From the NCBI GenBank assembly GCA_964569295.1, contig CAZMVU010000151.1, forward strand, positions 1 to 12,079: 12,079 bases of DNA, given 5' to 3'. Positions 1-6,372 of this stretch are shown here, piece after piece. The notes beneath the pieces were generated by a model, which did no database searches, was not told the origin of the DNA, and was given only the letters and a program-made list of their open reading frames with translations. How positions within the stretch are numbered: the first letter of the stretch is position 1; each line of letters starts with the position of its first letter. This DNA comes from CAZMVU01 sp964569295 (GTDB lineage: Bacteria > Hydrogenedentota > Hydrogenedentia > Hydrogenedentales > JAGMZX01). A program made the translations under genes and the position numbers.

Positions 1-1
1 C

Positions 2-70
2 GGCGGCCAGGATGTCATCGTCACCGGCAAATGGGGCGGCCCCGCCTGGTTCGAGAACACGTTGACATAG
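2..70 (+). CDS. 3' end of a gene, possibly an FG-GAP/VCBS-repeat protein
   Basis: The frame starting at base 2 is open from the window edge to a TAG at 68-70 and gives 22 residues: GGQDVIVTGKWGG followed by PAWFENTLT. The pattern 'D-I/V-V-x-G-K-x-G ... W-F-E-N' is what I remember from the last blade of FG-GAP/VCBS beta-propeller proteins, which are common exported proteins in Planctomycetes and relatives. Only the tail is visible, so the family call is tentative. The other two plus frames of this stretch give no comparable pattern. It lies about 110 bases upstream of the next gene on the same strand, with a possible new promoter in between. Confidence 0.45.
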   Translation, partial: GGQDVIVTGKWGGPAWFENTLT

Positions 71-111
71 GCGCGCATCGTTTGACATACACACAGGGTT
101 GCTGCTGAAAT
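62..111 (+). promoter_or_regulatory. candidate promoter with duplicated TTGACATA box
   Basis: TTGACATA occurs twice, at 62-69 and 82-89, exactly 20 bases apart. The second copy supplies a perfect -35 hexamer (TTGACA, 82-87), followed after 18 bases by a weak -10 (TGAAAT, 106-111, 4 of 6 matches). Transcription from about 118 would give a leader of about 60 bases before the ATG at 180. The first copy overlaps the stop codon of the preceding gene and has no good -10 of its own, so it may be chance or part of a protein-binding site. This is pattern matching to the sigma-70 consensus only. Confidence 0.3.
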
Positions 112-179
112 ACGGGGTACCTGTCCGCAACCTGTCACGGGCGGCGGAGGAACGAGGAAAGCCGAAGGCCAGACCACGT

Positions 180-1019
180 ATGATCCGCTTTGCGTGTACA
201 AATTGTCACACCATGCTCGAACTGCCTGACGAGTACGCCGGCCGGTCCGGCCGTTGCAGCAACTGCGGCAGCGTCGTCCAGGCGCCGCAGCCGGTGGTTG
301 CGGCCGCCGTGGCGGGCAATGGAGAAAGCGGGGCGCGGGGCGGCCGTGCGCGGGGCGGGCGCTTCGCCCGGTGGCGCGGCGCGGCCAAGAAGCGCAGTGT
401 CGAACGGCAGCGCCGCAAGTACACGCCGCTCACTGCATTACTCGCCTGGCTCGACAACCTGCCGCGCACCCACCCCTCGTTCCGCGAGCTCGAGGAACGC
501 CGCGCAAAGCCGTTGTTCCTCTCGGCGGACGACCTCGCCCGGAGCAAGGCCTACTTCGACGTGCCGCTGCTCACCGCGCTCAAGCAGGAAGCGTTGGTGA
601 TTGTGAAAACCACGGCGGAGAACGTGGCGCCGGGCACGGCCCAGGCCGTGTCGTCGGGCAAAGTGGATTTCGTGAGCCGGCACTTCGCCGCGCCCGAGTA
701 CCCGGTGGTGCAGTTGCTCTTCGTGGTGAATGACAACCCCGAGCGGCCGCTGAAGTTCGAGAGCCTGCCGCTCATTACCGACGGCAACGCCCTCGAGTTT
801 TTCGCCACGGCATTGCGCCACCGCCGGATCAGCTTTGCACTCTACAGCGGCAGCCAGAATAATCATGTAGCCACCACCGACTTCACCCTCACCGAGGATG
901 CCATGTGCGATCTCGGCAACACGCTGGTGCAGGCGTTCCGGCAATGGGCGCGCACGCGCCCCGCCCCCGAAGACCATGACCCCGCCGTGAAGCGGTTCAC
1001 GCGCGAAATACCCCTGTAG
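180..1019 (+). CDS. zinc-ribbon protein of unknown function, 279 aa
   Basis: The protein begins MIRFACTNC and has a compact zinc ribbon with C6-x2-C9 and C26-x2-C29, the kind often found at the N-terminus of otherwise unrelated proteins in Planctomycetes and relatives. Residues about 48-80 form a Gly/Arg/Lys-rich, probably disordered basic linker. Residues about 81-279 look like a folded alpha/beta domain that I do not recognise. I see no signal peptide or membrane segment, so a cytoplasmic location is likely. The frame stays open upstream to a TTG at 99, but the ATG at 180 is preferred because the zinc ribbon starts right there. Its ribosome site is weak (GAAGG at 164-168, 11 bases away). 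The transglycosylase gene starts 115 bases downstream on the same strand, so the two may be co-transcribed. The basic linker after a zinc ribbon could mean nucleic-acid or protein binding, but that is inference. Confidence 0.75.
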   Translation: MIRFACTNCHTMLELPDEYAGRSGRCSNCGSVVQAPQPVVAAAVAGNGESGARGGRARGGRFARWRGAAKKRSVERQRRKYTPLTALLAWLDNLPRTHPSFRELEERRAKPLFLSADDLARSKAYFDVPLLTALKQEALVIVKTTAENVAPGTAQAVSSGKVDFVSRHFAAPEYPVVQLLFVVNDNPERPLKFESLPLITDGNALEFFATALRHRRISFALYSGSQNNHVATTDFTLTEDAMCDLGNTLVQAFRQWARTRPAPEDHDPAVKRFTREIPL

Positions 1020-1034
1020 GCGGGTAACACCCGC
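1020..1034 (+). other. small hairpin directly after the zinc-ribbon gene
   Basis: GCGGGT-AAC-ACCCGC forms a perfect 6-base stem with a 3-base loop starting at the base after the TAG stop. No T-run follows, so it is not a canonical intrinsic terminator. It could be a 3'-end stabiliser or chance in GC-rich DNA. Confidence 0.25.
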
Positions 1035-1134
1035 GGACTGGAAAGATGCTCCATGAGACAAGAAAGACGGTTTTGAGCGTATCTCTTCGAACGGGATCAA
1101 CCGGCTTTCGCAGCAGTTTCGAGGTAGCCGCCCC

Positions 1135-3174
1135 GTGCTTGCCGCAGTAACCGCAACCACCCTGATGTTCCTGGGCGGAATCGCCGGGGATGCCGCGTTT
1201 CTCGCCGGCGCACTCGCTTTCGATGACGGCGACGTCGACACCGCGCGGCAGGCCTTTGCCCATTGCGCCCGCATCGAAGGGCCGCTCGCGCATTACGCCC
1301 ATGTGCGGCTCGCCGATTGCCAAAGGGAAAACGGCGATACCACGGGGGCGGAAGCCGCCTATCGTGCTGTGCTGGCGGAAACGCCCCGGGGCCCCTGGCG
1401 CCGCCTGGCCGCCGCACGGCTCGCGGGACTCCTGCGCACGCAAGAACGCTACACCGAGGCGGCGCCCTTCTACGCCAAGGTGACGGACATCCAGCCGTTG
1501 TCGTGGCGGATCGAGCCCATCGCCTGGGCGGAAGCGGAAAACCTGGTCGATATCGACCCCGCAAACCCGGCGCACTACGCCCATTTCCGCCCCGTCGCCG
1601 CGGAAACGCTCTACCACAAATCCCGGCGCGATGCCGCCCGCCAGCTCAGGAAATCGCCCCGCAGCGAGGACCGCGCGCTGGCGGTGTTTGCCTTTGTCCG
1701 CAGTGGCGCCTATGACGACGCGCGCAACCTCTTGCTCGCAAGTGCCGGCGCGTTGCGCAATGGGGAGGGTGGCGCTGTACCTTCGCCGGAACAGCTTCGG
1801 GATTGGGTCACAAAGAAAGACCTCGCCAACGACGACGCACGCAAGCAGCAACTCGAGGCCCTGGCCAGGCCGAACACGGACAACCCATGGATGCGCGCGT
1901 GGCTCTACTACGGCGTGCGTTCGCTGCTCGGCGGCGGCAACCGCAACGACGCAGGCGTGCTGTGTGGACTGCTGGCCACGCATTTCCCGAAGTCACGCGA
2001 GATGGGCGAGAGCCTTTGGCTACATGCCAAAGCGCTCGAGGCCGGTCAGCCCATCGAGGCCGCCAGCACCTACTACGCCCTTGCCACCGCCAACCCCGAT
2101 CACCGGCTCGCGCCCTGGGCGCTCTACCACGCCGGCCGCCTCTGGCTCTCGCGAGACATCGAACAAAAGGCGTTGGACGCCTGGGAGCGCCTGCGCAAGA
2201 ACTACCCCAACCACACCCGCACCGGCCAGGCCCTCTACGACGCGGCACGGCACTTCGAGGAGGTGGGCGACAACGACCTCATGCGCCACTACCTCGCGCT
2301 CACCGCCGCCGTGGGTGTCGGCGACTACTATGCCCATCGCGCGCTGGCCCGGCTCGAGGGGCCTGAGGATGGCCAAGTTCCCCATCTCCCCATAGCGGGT
2401 GGGCAAACCATCCTCCAGCCCATGCCCCTCGACACCACGCCGCAGCCGCCCTATCCGCCCGGATTCAGTGTCATTCCCGTGGTCGAGCGGGTGCGGTTTT
2501 TCGGGCGCCATGGCATCGAGGAAGGCGAGTGGGAGGCTGCGGAAATCTGCCATACCTTCGACGGCCATCCCTATATCGGCACGCTCTACCGCATGCTGGC
2601 CGAGGCCGGCTTCGCCCATACTGTACAGACTTTCGCTGACGCCGCCGGCTGGGGCATGAACGACGGCCAGCCCACGCTCGAACGCCTGCGCATCCTGTAT
2701 CCGCTGTCCCACTGGGACACGGTATACCCCACGGCGAAACAGGCCACCGTAGACCCCTACCTCTTATTGGCCGTGGCGCGCCAGGAGAGCACCTTCCGGC
2801 CGAACCTCGTGTCGCACGCGGGGGCCAGCGGCGTCATGCAGGTCATGCCCGGCACCGCGCGCTACGTCGCCAACGCCGACCCGAACGTCACCGCGGAAGA
2901 CGCCCGCCGCCTCAAGCACCCGCCGGCCTCGTTTCGCCTTGGCGCCTACTACCTCCTGCGCATGATCGCGCGCTCGGAAAACAACCTGGTCGACACGCTC
3001 GCCTCGTACAACGCGGGCCCCGGCAACCTCTCGAAATGGCGCCGGCAGTCCCCCAACCACGGCCACGACGCCTTCCTCGAGGTGATTCCCTTCTGGGAAA
3101 CCGAGCAGTATGTCAAGCGCGTTCTCGGCAACTACGCCGCCTACTACTCCCTCTATCCACCGCCGGCGCCATAA
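1135..3174 (+). CDS. soluble lytic murein transglycosylase (Slt70-like), 679 aa
   Basis: It is predicted to cleave the MurNAc-GlcNAc bond of peptidoglycan, leaving 1,6-anhydro-MurNAc ends, and to act in the periplasm. The C-terminal SLT domain (about 535-670) has the family motifs in order: the catalytic glutamate in ARQESTF (E551), GASGVMQVMPGTA (563-575), SYNAGPGN (624-631) and then IPFWETEQYVKRV. The first about 500 residues are helical and TPR-like (for example AFDDGDVDTARQAF near 29-42), matching the superhelical arm of Slt70; total length is close to that family's usual about 645. A hydrophobic N-terminus (about 2-26) suggests a signal peptide or anchor, with no lipobox cysteine. The GTG start is chosen because GAGGT at 1121-1125 sits 9 bases upstream. 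The frame is open back to a stop at 1054, with no better start seen. The gene ends 10 bases before an assembly gap. Confidence 0.9.
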   Translation: MLAAVTATTLMFLGGIAGDAAFLAGALAFDDGDVDTARQAFAHCARIEGPLAHYAHVRLADCQRENGDTTGAEAAYRAVLAETPRGPWRRLAAARLAGLLRTQERYTEAAPFYAKVTDIQPLSWRIEPIAWAEAENLVDIDPANPAHYAHFRPVAAETLYHKSRRDAARQLRKSPRSEDRALAVFAFVRSGAYDDARNLLLASAGALRNGEGGAVPSPEQLRDWVTKKDLANDDARKQQLEALARPNTDNPWMRAWLYYGVRSLLGGGNRNDAGVLCGLLATHFPKSREMGESLWLHAKALEAGQPIEAASTYYALATANPDHRLAPWALYHAGRLWLSRDIEQKALDAWERLRKNYPNHTRTGQALYDAARHFEEVGDNDLMRHYLALTAAVGVGDYYAHRALARLEGPEDGQVPHLPIAGGQTILQPMPLDTTPQPPYPPGFSVIPVVERVRFFGRHGIEEGEWEAAEICHTFDGHPYIGTLYRMLAEAGFAHTVQTFADAAGWGMNDGQPTLERLRILYPLSHWDTVYPTAKQATVDPYLLLAVARQESTFRPNLVSHAGASGVMQVMPGTARYVANADPNVTAEDARRLKHPPASFRLGAYYLLRMIARSENNLVDTLASYNAGPGNLSKWRRQSPNHGHDAFLEVIPFWETEQYVKRVLGNYAAYYSLYPPPAP

Positions 3175-3184
3175 ACCGGGAGGG

Positions 3185-3284
3185 NNNNNNNNNNNNNNNN
3201 NNNNNNNNNNNNNNNNNNNNNNNNNNNNNNNNNNNNNNNNNNNNNNNNNNNNNNNNNNNNNNNNNNNNNNNNNNNNNNNNNNNN
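3185..3284. other. assembly gap, 100 N
   Basis: Exactly 100 N, the conventional placeholder for a gap of unknown size. The 19 bases just left (3166-3184) and a stretch just right (3299-3317) match at 17 of 19 positions. This suggests that a repeat broke the assembly, so the true length and content are unknown. Confidence 0.97.
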
Positions 3285-3298
3285 AACGTCCGCCTGCC

Positions 3299-3407
3299 GC
3301 GCCATACCCCGGGAGGGCGAGCGTCCCCGCGAGCCGAACCCCGACGGCAAGCCCCAACACAGGGCGAGCGTCCCCGCGAGCCGAACCCCGCCGCCAAGCC
3401 CCAACAC
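3299..3407 (+). repeat. 47-bp tandem repeat, two copies, next to the gap
   Basis: Copy 1 is 3314-3360 and copy 2 is 3361-3407. Both start AGGGCGAGCGTCCCCGCGAG and end GCCCCAACAC, with only two differences (at 3344 and 3347). A lead-in (3299-3317) nearly duplicates the last 19 bases before the gap (3166-3184), so the gap probably hides more of the same repeat. The repeat lies between the end of the transglycosylase gene and the 3' end of the convergent M19 gene, a usual place for intergenic repeat families. Frames through it give Arg/Pro-rich peptides with no sign of being coding. Whether copies occur elsewhere in the genome cannot be judged from this window. Confidence 0.85.
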
Positions 3408-3415
3408 AGCGGCCG

Positions 3416-3432
3416 GGGAGGACCATGCTCCC
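3416..3432 (-). terminator. weak hairpin downstream of the M19 gene
   Basis: GGGAG / CTCCC stem of 5 bases with a 7-base loop, about 30 bases beyond the M19 stop codon on the minus strand. There is no T-run on either strand, so an intrinsic terminator is doubtful. Confidence 0.15.
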
Positions 3433-3460
3433 AGGCGCTGCTGGTCCAGGCGTACAGGCT

Positions 3461-4732
3461 TCACGCCTTCTCCGGCAAGGCGCCCTCGATGACACGCAGC
3501 ACGTTGCCGCCCATGATCCGCGCGATGCTCTCCTCGCTCAGTCCGCGCTCGAGCAGTTTCTGGGTGAGCACGGGCATGCCCGAGGCGTCGAATGGCGCGG
3601 GGATAACCCCGTCAAAATCAGACCCCAATCCCACATGCGCATCGCCCACCAGGCCACAGACATAGCAAATAGCGTCGGCAATCGGGTCCACGCCCGGCCC
3701 GCCCACCACATGCTTCCAGAACCCGATACCGGCCACCCCGCCGGTGGCTGCCACGGCGCGCAGGTGGTCGTCGCTTACGGTGCGGTTCGACTCATGCACG
3801 CCCTTCGGGCCGGTGTGGGAGATAACAAGGGGGCGCGTGGCCTGGGCGAGCACGTCGTCCATGAGCTGTGGTGCGGCGTGGGCAAGGTCGATAATCATGC
3901 CAAGCTCCTGCATACGTGCCACGGCCGCCCTGCCGAAATCCGTGAGGCCATACTTGCGCACCCCGTGGGCCGAGCCGCCAGCCGCGTTGTCGAAGAAGTG
4001 TGTGAGCCCGGCCATGCGGAAGCCCGCCTCGAACAGGGTTTTCACATGCTTCAGTTGATGCTCGAAGCAGTGCACCCCCTGAATTCCCGGCAGGCACGCC
4101 CCCACCCACTCGCCCGCGCCGCGGCGCGCCAGATAACGCGTCAGGTCTTCCAACGAACGGATGACCATGAACTGGCCGCCGCTGCGGGACGCGGCATCGT
4201 CCATGCGCGCGAGCATATACAAGGCCCGGTCCTTGAGACTGAACCAGGTGGTGCGTGGCCAGCCTTGCAGCGCGTGCAGGGCGGTGAGCATGTCGAGCGT
4301 ACGCGGCGAACTGGCGAAGTTCATGCCCAGGGGTACCGAGGTGGTGGCGGTGAACACATACAGCCCGGCGTTTCCTTCGCGCATACGCGGCACGTCCACG
4401 TGGCCCCAGCGGCTGCGGCGCAGGATGTCGCGCTGCCACATGAAGGTGTCGGCATGCATGTCCGCCAGCATAAGGCGGCTGTGCAGATCCTGGGCTTCCT
4501 GCGGAACTGGCGGCGGCTTGCGCATGGCCACGGAATTCGCGAGCGCCATGAGGAGAAAGGGAGCGCTTAGCGTGAAGGCGCCCATACCCGCGCCGAAAGC
4601 GATGGCCAACAGCCCGAGCGCGAAGTCGCCCAACAGTACGGCGCCGGCCAGAAGTGCTGGCGGAATTGCATACAACACCAACAGCAGAACAAACCCTGCC
4701 CACTGGCCGAGCTGTCGAAGGCGCTCGATCAC
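3461..4732 (-). CDS. membrane-anchored M19 (renal dipeptidase) family protein, 423 aa
   Basis: M19 enzymes are zinc dipeptidases that cleave dipeptides, often including D-residues, so cell-wall peptides are a plausible substrate. Residues about 12-68 form two hydrophobic segments, so the catalytic domain (about 85-420) should be membrane-tethered. Aligned by motif to human renal dipeptidase, the metal ligands are visible: H93 and D95 in DMHADT, H245 in LTHFFDN, H285 in IDLAH, and D372 in GSDFDG, with the ISHTG segment at 304-308. The bridging glutamate of the human IEGGH motif is glutamine here (Q218 in GIQGVH), which may lower activity or change the metal site. The GTG start has a strong ribosome site: GGAGG 7 bases upstream. 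It follows mazG on the same strand after 51 bases and is probably co-transcribed with it. The family assignment is firm; the substrate is not known. Confidence 0.9.
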   Translation of the reverse strand: MIERLRQLGQWAGFVLLLVLYAIPPALLAGAVLLGDFALGLLAIAFGAGMGAFTLSAPFLLMALANSVAMRKPPPVPQEAQDLHSRLMLADMHADTFMWQRDILRRSRWGHVDVPRMREGNAGLYVFTATTSVPLGMNFASSPRTLDMLTALHALQGWPRTTWFSLKDRALYMLARMDDAASRSGGQFMVIRSLEDLTRYLARRGAGEWVGACLPGIQGVHCFEHQLKHVKTLFEAGFRMAGLTHFFDNAAGGSAHGVRKYGLTDFGRAAVARMQELGMIIDLAHAAPQLMDDVLAQATRPLVISHTGPKGVHESNRTVSDDHLRAVAATGGVAGIGFWKHVVGGPGVDPIADAICYVCGLVGDAHVGLGSDFDGVIPAPFDASGMPVLTQKLLERGLSEESIARIMGGNVLRVIEGALPEKA

Positions 4733-4748
4733 CCCGTTTCCTCCCGGT

Positions 4749-4779
4749 GTGCCGGCGGTTAGCGTGATCGCACCGGCAC
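4749..4779 (-). other. stem-loop between mazG and the M19 gene
   Basis: GTGCCGG (4749-4755) and CCGGCAC (4773-4779) form a perfect 7-base stem around a 17-base loop that holds an inner GCG-TGAT-CGC pairing. It lies 4 bases past the mazG stop, and its base covers sequence just upstream of the M19 ribosome site. There is no T-tract. It could be a processing or stability element that tunes the ratio of the two products, or a partial terminator. Confidence 0.4.
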
Positions 4780-4783
4780 TGCG

Positions 4784-5227
4784 CTATTCATCCGCTTGTT
4801 CCCGCGTTTGCTGATGCGCTTTTTCCTGCACCTTGACCCGCTTCCAGATTTCCACCGCATCCTCCGCCGTGGCCGCCCGGTCGGCGCCGAACACATGACC
4901 ATGCCGGCGCACCATCTTCTCGTGAATGCCCCGCAATGCATCCTCGAGCCGGAACAATCCCTCCTCCTCGGCCGCAGCGGCCGCCGCCAGCAGGGTGAAG
5001 AAACTATCGCCGAATTCCTCCGCCATATGCCCGTTATCGTGTTTTGCGCATGCCTCGATGAATTCCTGGGTTTCCTCGGCCGCGTACCGGGCGAAATCAG
5101 CCGCCCGCTGTTTCCGATCCCACGGACACCCTTCCGGGCTGCGCAGGTAACGTGCCAGGGCGATGAGCGCGGCGAACCAATCGTTTTCGTCGCGCGGTAG
5201 TTTGTGGAGATGTGGCAGATTTTCCAT
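4784..5227 (-). CDS. mazG: MazG-type nucleoside triphosphate pyrophosphohydrolase, 147 aa
   Basis: MazG hydrolyses (d)NTPs to the monophosphate and pyrophosphate, and is thought to clean non-canonical nucleotides from the pool in the cytoplasm. A single MazG domain fills the protein: GCPWDRKQ (33-40), the metal-binding EETQE (51-55) and EEFGD (70-74) pairs, the HEKMVRRHGHVFG block (102-114) and the closing EIWKRVKVQEKA. E. coli MazG has two such domains in about 263 residues, so this is the one-domain form. The frame is open upstream to codon 5410, but those 61 extra residues have no family features and would cover the promoter and ribosome site of the divergent gene, so ATG at 5227 is chosen. 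No good ribosome site is seen before this ATG. The M19 gene follows 51 bases downstream. Confidence 0.88.
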   Translation of the reverse strand: MENLPHLHKLPRDENDWFAALIALARYLRSPEGCPWDRKQRAADFARYAAEETQEFIEACAKHDNGHMAEEFGDSFFTLLAAAAAAEEEGLFRLEDALRGIHEKMVRRHGHVFGADRAATAEDAVEIWKRVKVQEKAHQQTREQADE

Positions 5228-5278
5228 AAGGCCATGCGTGGTTTGCGGGCTAAAGTTTCCTAAATTCCGTGTCGATGA

Positions 5279-5308
5279 AGTATACGCGATGGAAGAGGAG
5301 TAGGACAA
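5279..5308 (-). promoter_or_regulatory. candidate promoter for mazG-M19
   Basis: Reading the minus strand: TTGTCC (-35, plus-strand 5303-5308), 18 bases, TATACT (-10, plus-strand 5279-5284; 5 of 6 matches). Transcription would start near 5272, leaving a leader of about 45 bases before the mazG ATG. The -10 contains the palindrome GTATAC, so the divergent 70-residue gene could have its own promoter here, but I see no good -35 for it. The -35 box abuts that gene's ribosome site (AAGGAGGT, 5307-5314). Confidence 0.4.
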
Positions 5309-5320
5309 GGAGGTCCGCCA

Positions 5321-5533
5321 ATGACAGTACAATGTTGCGTATGCAAACGGGAACGCATCGACGGCGCCTGGCGCCCGAAGGCCGAAGAAAGCCCCGTTAA
5401 AACCAGTCACACCTACTGCCCGGCATGTCTAGCCAAGGTGCGTGCCGAAATACTGAGCAATCTGAAGGACACATCGGGCCACCTCGCGTCATGCGCGCAC
5501 GTTGATGTGGGTGATCCAAAGCTGTGCCCATAA
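5321..5533 (+). CDS. small four-cysteine (zinc-ribbon-like) protein, 70 aa
   Basis: A near-perfect ribosome site (AAGGAGGT, 5307-5314) sits 6 bases before the ATG, which strongly supports a real gene despite its size. C5-x2-C8 and C33-x2-C36 could bind one zinc. The arrangement CxVCKRxR-(I)DGAWRP...SHTYCPACLAK closely resembles a short cysteine module I recall as CxxCKKIRDxxGxW...SHGICPDC, found free-standing or at the end of response regulators and PAS proteins in several phyla. Further cysteines lie at C6, C58 and C69. There is no signal peptide or membrane segment. It is divergent from mazG and shares its promoter region. The role is unknown; a small regulatory or redox/zinc-binding protein is possible. 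Confidence 0.7.
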   Translation: MTVQCCVCKRERIDGAWRPKAEESPVKTSHTYCPACLAKVRAEILSNLKDTSGHLASCAHVDVGDPKLCP

Positions 5534-5605
5534 CCCACGATTCCTTCAGGCCCCGGCAATAATCAAGGCCGTTTCTGCATTCGCGAGCGCATTGTAAGCT
5601 CCTTG

Positions 5606-5627
5606 CCTGGCCCCTTCCTGGCCCCTT
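5606..5627 (+). repeat. 11-bp direct doublet
   Basis: CCTGGCCCCTT occurs twice back to back (5606-5616, 5617-5627), followed by a degenerate CCTCGCC. It is a short tandem duplication in the spacer with no known role. Confidence 0.7.
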
Positions 5628-5773
5628 CCTCGCCAGAAGGGCACAGAAAGAGATGAACGTCGCCTGGAAAACAGGTACGCGCGTCCTTCCCGGTACGGGC
5701 GCTGGCGGATCACGAGGGCCCATGCGTGTTCATGTGGTTCCTTGGTTCTTCAGGAAGAGTTTGCGTAAGCTTT

Positions 5774-5919
5774 TAGCCGTTTGCCGTGCGCCGTTTTCCG
5801 TNNNNNNNNNNNNNNNNNNNNNNNNNNNNNNNNNNNNNNNNNNNNNNNNNNNNNNNNNNNNNNNNNNNNNNNNNNNNNNNNNNNNNNNNNNNNNNNNNNN
5901 NCCGTGCGCCGTTTTCCGT
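5774..5919 (+). repeat. heptanucleotide tandem repeat (NNNCCGT) spanning an assembly gap
   Basis: Left of the N run are four in-phase 7-base units: TAGCCGT, TTGCCGT, GCGCCGT, TTTCCGT (5774-5801). Right of it, after a partial CCGT (5902-5905), come GCGCCGT and TTTCCGT (5906-5919). The last 18 bases before the gap and the first 18 after it are identical. The array is therefore either longer than shown, and collapsed by the assembler, or the two contigs overlap and no gap exists. Degenerate heptamer arrays are known from some genomes, for example the short tandemly repeated sequences of cyanobacteria; any link to those is only by analogy. Confidence 0.85.
5802..5901. other. assembly gap, 100 N
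   Basis: Exactly 100 N, a placeholder of unknown true size, lying inside the heptad array. Confidence 0.97.
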
Positions 5920-6000
5920 ACTTCATAACCGCGGCGGTGTCGGCGCGGGGAGCGGTTCTGGCCCATCGGCTGTTTCTGTGAGTCACGATGTATGCGCCCT

Positions 6001-6030
6001 CTGGAGTGCGGTGGCTTGCCGCTGCTTTTC
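6001..6030 (+). repeat. imperfect GC hairpin followed by TTTT, probable dispersed repeat
   Basis: GCGGTGGC / GCCGCTGC (6008-6015, 6018-6025) pair as RNA with two G-U wobbles, and TTTT follows at 6026-6029. This could act as an intrinsic terminator on the plus strand, but no gene lies close upstream. The surrounding CTGGAGTGCGGTGGCTTGCC resembles an intergenic repeat I remember from Verrucomicrobia (spurious peptide ECGGLPPL). A genome-wide search would settle this. Confidence 0.4.
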
Positions 6031-6207
6031 CTGCCAAGGCCGTGGATAGACGCTGGGGCGCAAGCTGGGAGAAGAGAGCCTCGTGGCCACCAGCCCAAGA
6101 GTCCTGGTCGCGAACCCGGGCAGCATACAAGGACAACGCTGGCGGCTGCGCACAATTTTTCTCGCGGGTTGGACGCACGCATGCACCTCAGCTCACGTGG
6201 GCAAAAG

Positions 6208-6223
6208 CGGTGGTAAGCCACCG
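6208..6223 (+). other. perfect 6-bp hairpin
   Basis: CGGTGG-TAAG-CCACCG, a 6-base stem with a 4-base loop, in the gene-free spacer. No U-tract follows beyond TT. Confidence 0.4.
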
Positions 6224-6252
6224 TTCGCGTGAAAGGCGTAGCTGGATCAGCC

Positions 6253-6267
6253 CAGGCCGAGGGCCTG
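6253..6267 (+). other. 6-bp hairpin related to the one at 6373
   Basis: CAGGCC-GAG-GGCCTG. Its surroundings (CAGCCCAGGCCGA at 6248-6260) are similar to CAGCCTGGGCCGA at 6383-6395, so the two hairpins may be diverged copies of the same element. Confidence 0.35.
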
Positions 6268-6372
6268 AGTAAACGGCCACAAGGAGTAATGTCTGTATGG
6301 CCATTCCAGGTAAGGTTTGTTAGTGCTGGCACGGCCTTACAGACAGTCCTGAAACCTCATTCGTTCCTGCAA

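Noticed and set aside
99..179. 27-codon N-terminal extension of the zinc-ribbon gene from a TTG at 99
   Set aside because: It would start inside the candidate promoter, adds a basic stretch without family support, and the zinc ribbon begins at the ATG at 180.
997..1983. 328-codon minus-strand frame opposite the transglycosylase gene
   Set aside because: A shadow of the real gene in GC-rich DNA; its translation has no recognisable motifs while the plus strand has clear Slt70 features.
3110..4570. 486-codon plus-strand frame crossing the first gap
   Set aside because: It reads through 100 N and the tandem repeat and lies antisense to the M19 gene, whose metal-site motifs are clear.
5228..5410. 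61-residue N-terminal extension of MazG
   Set aside because: The MazG domain starts just after the ATG at 5227, and the extension overlaps the divergent gene and the likely promoter.
5741..5757. TTCCT...AGGAA inverted repeat near the second gap
   Set aside because: Only a 5-base AT/GC-mixed stem with a long loop; expected by chance.
5774..5919. CRISPR array
   Set aside because: The units are 7 bases with no spacers, and no cas genes are present.
5653..5928. 91-codon plus-strand frame starting ATGAACGTC
   Set aside because: It crosses the N run and the heptad array and has only a partial ribosome site (AAAGAG); no protein family is recognisable.
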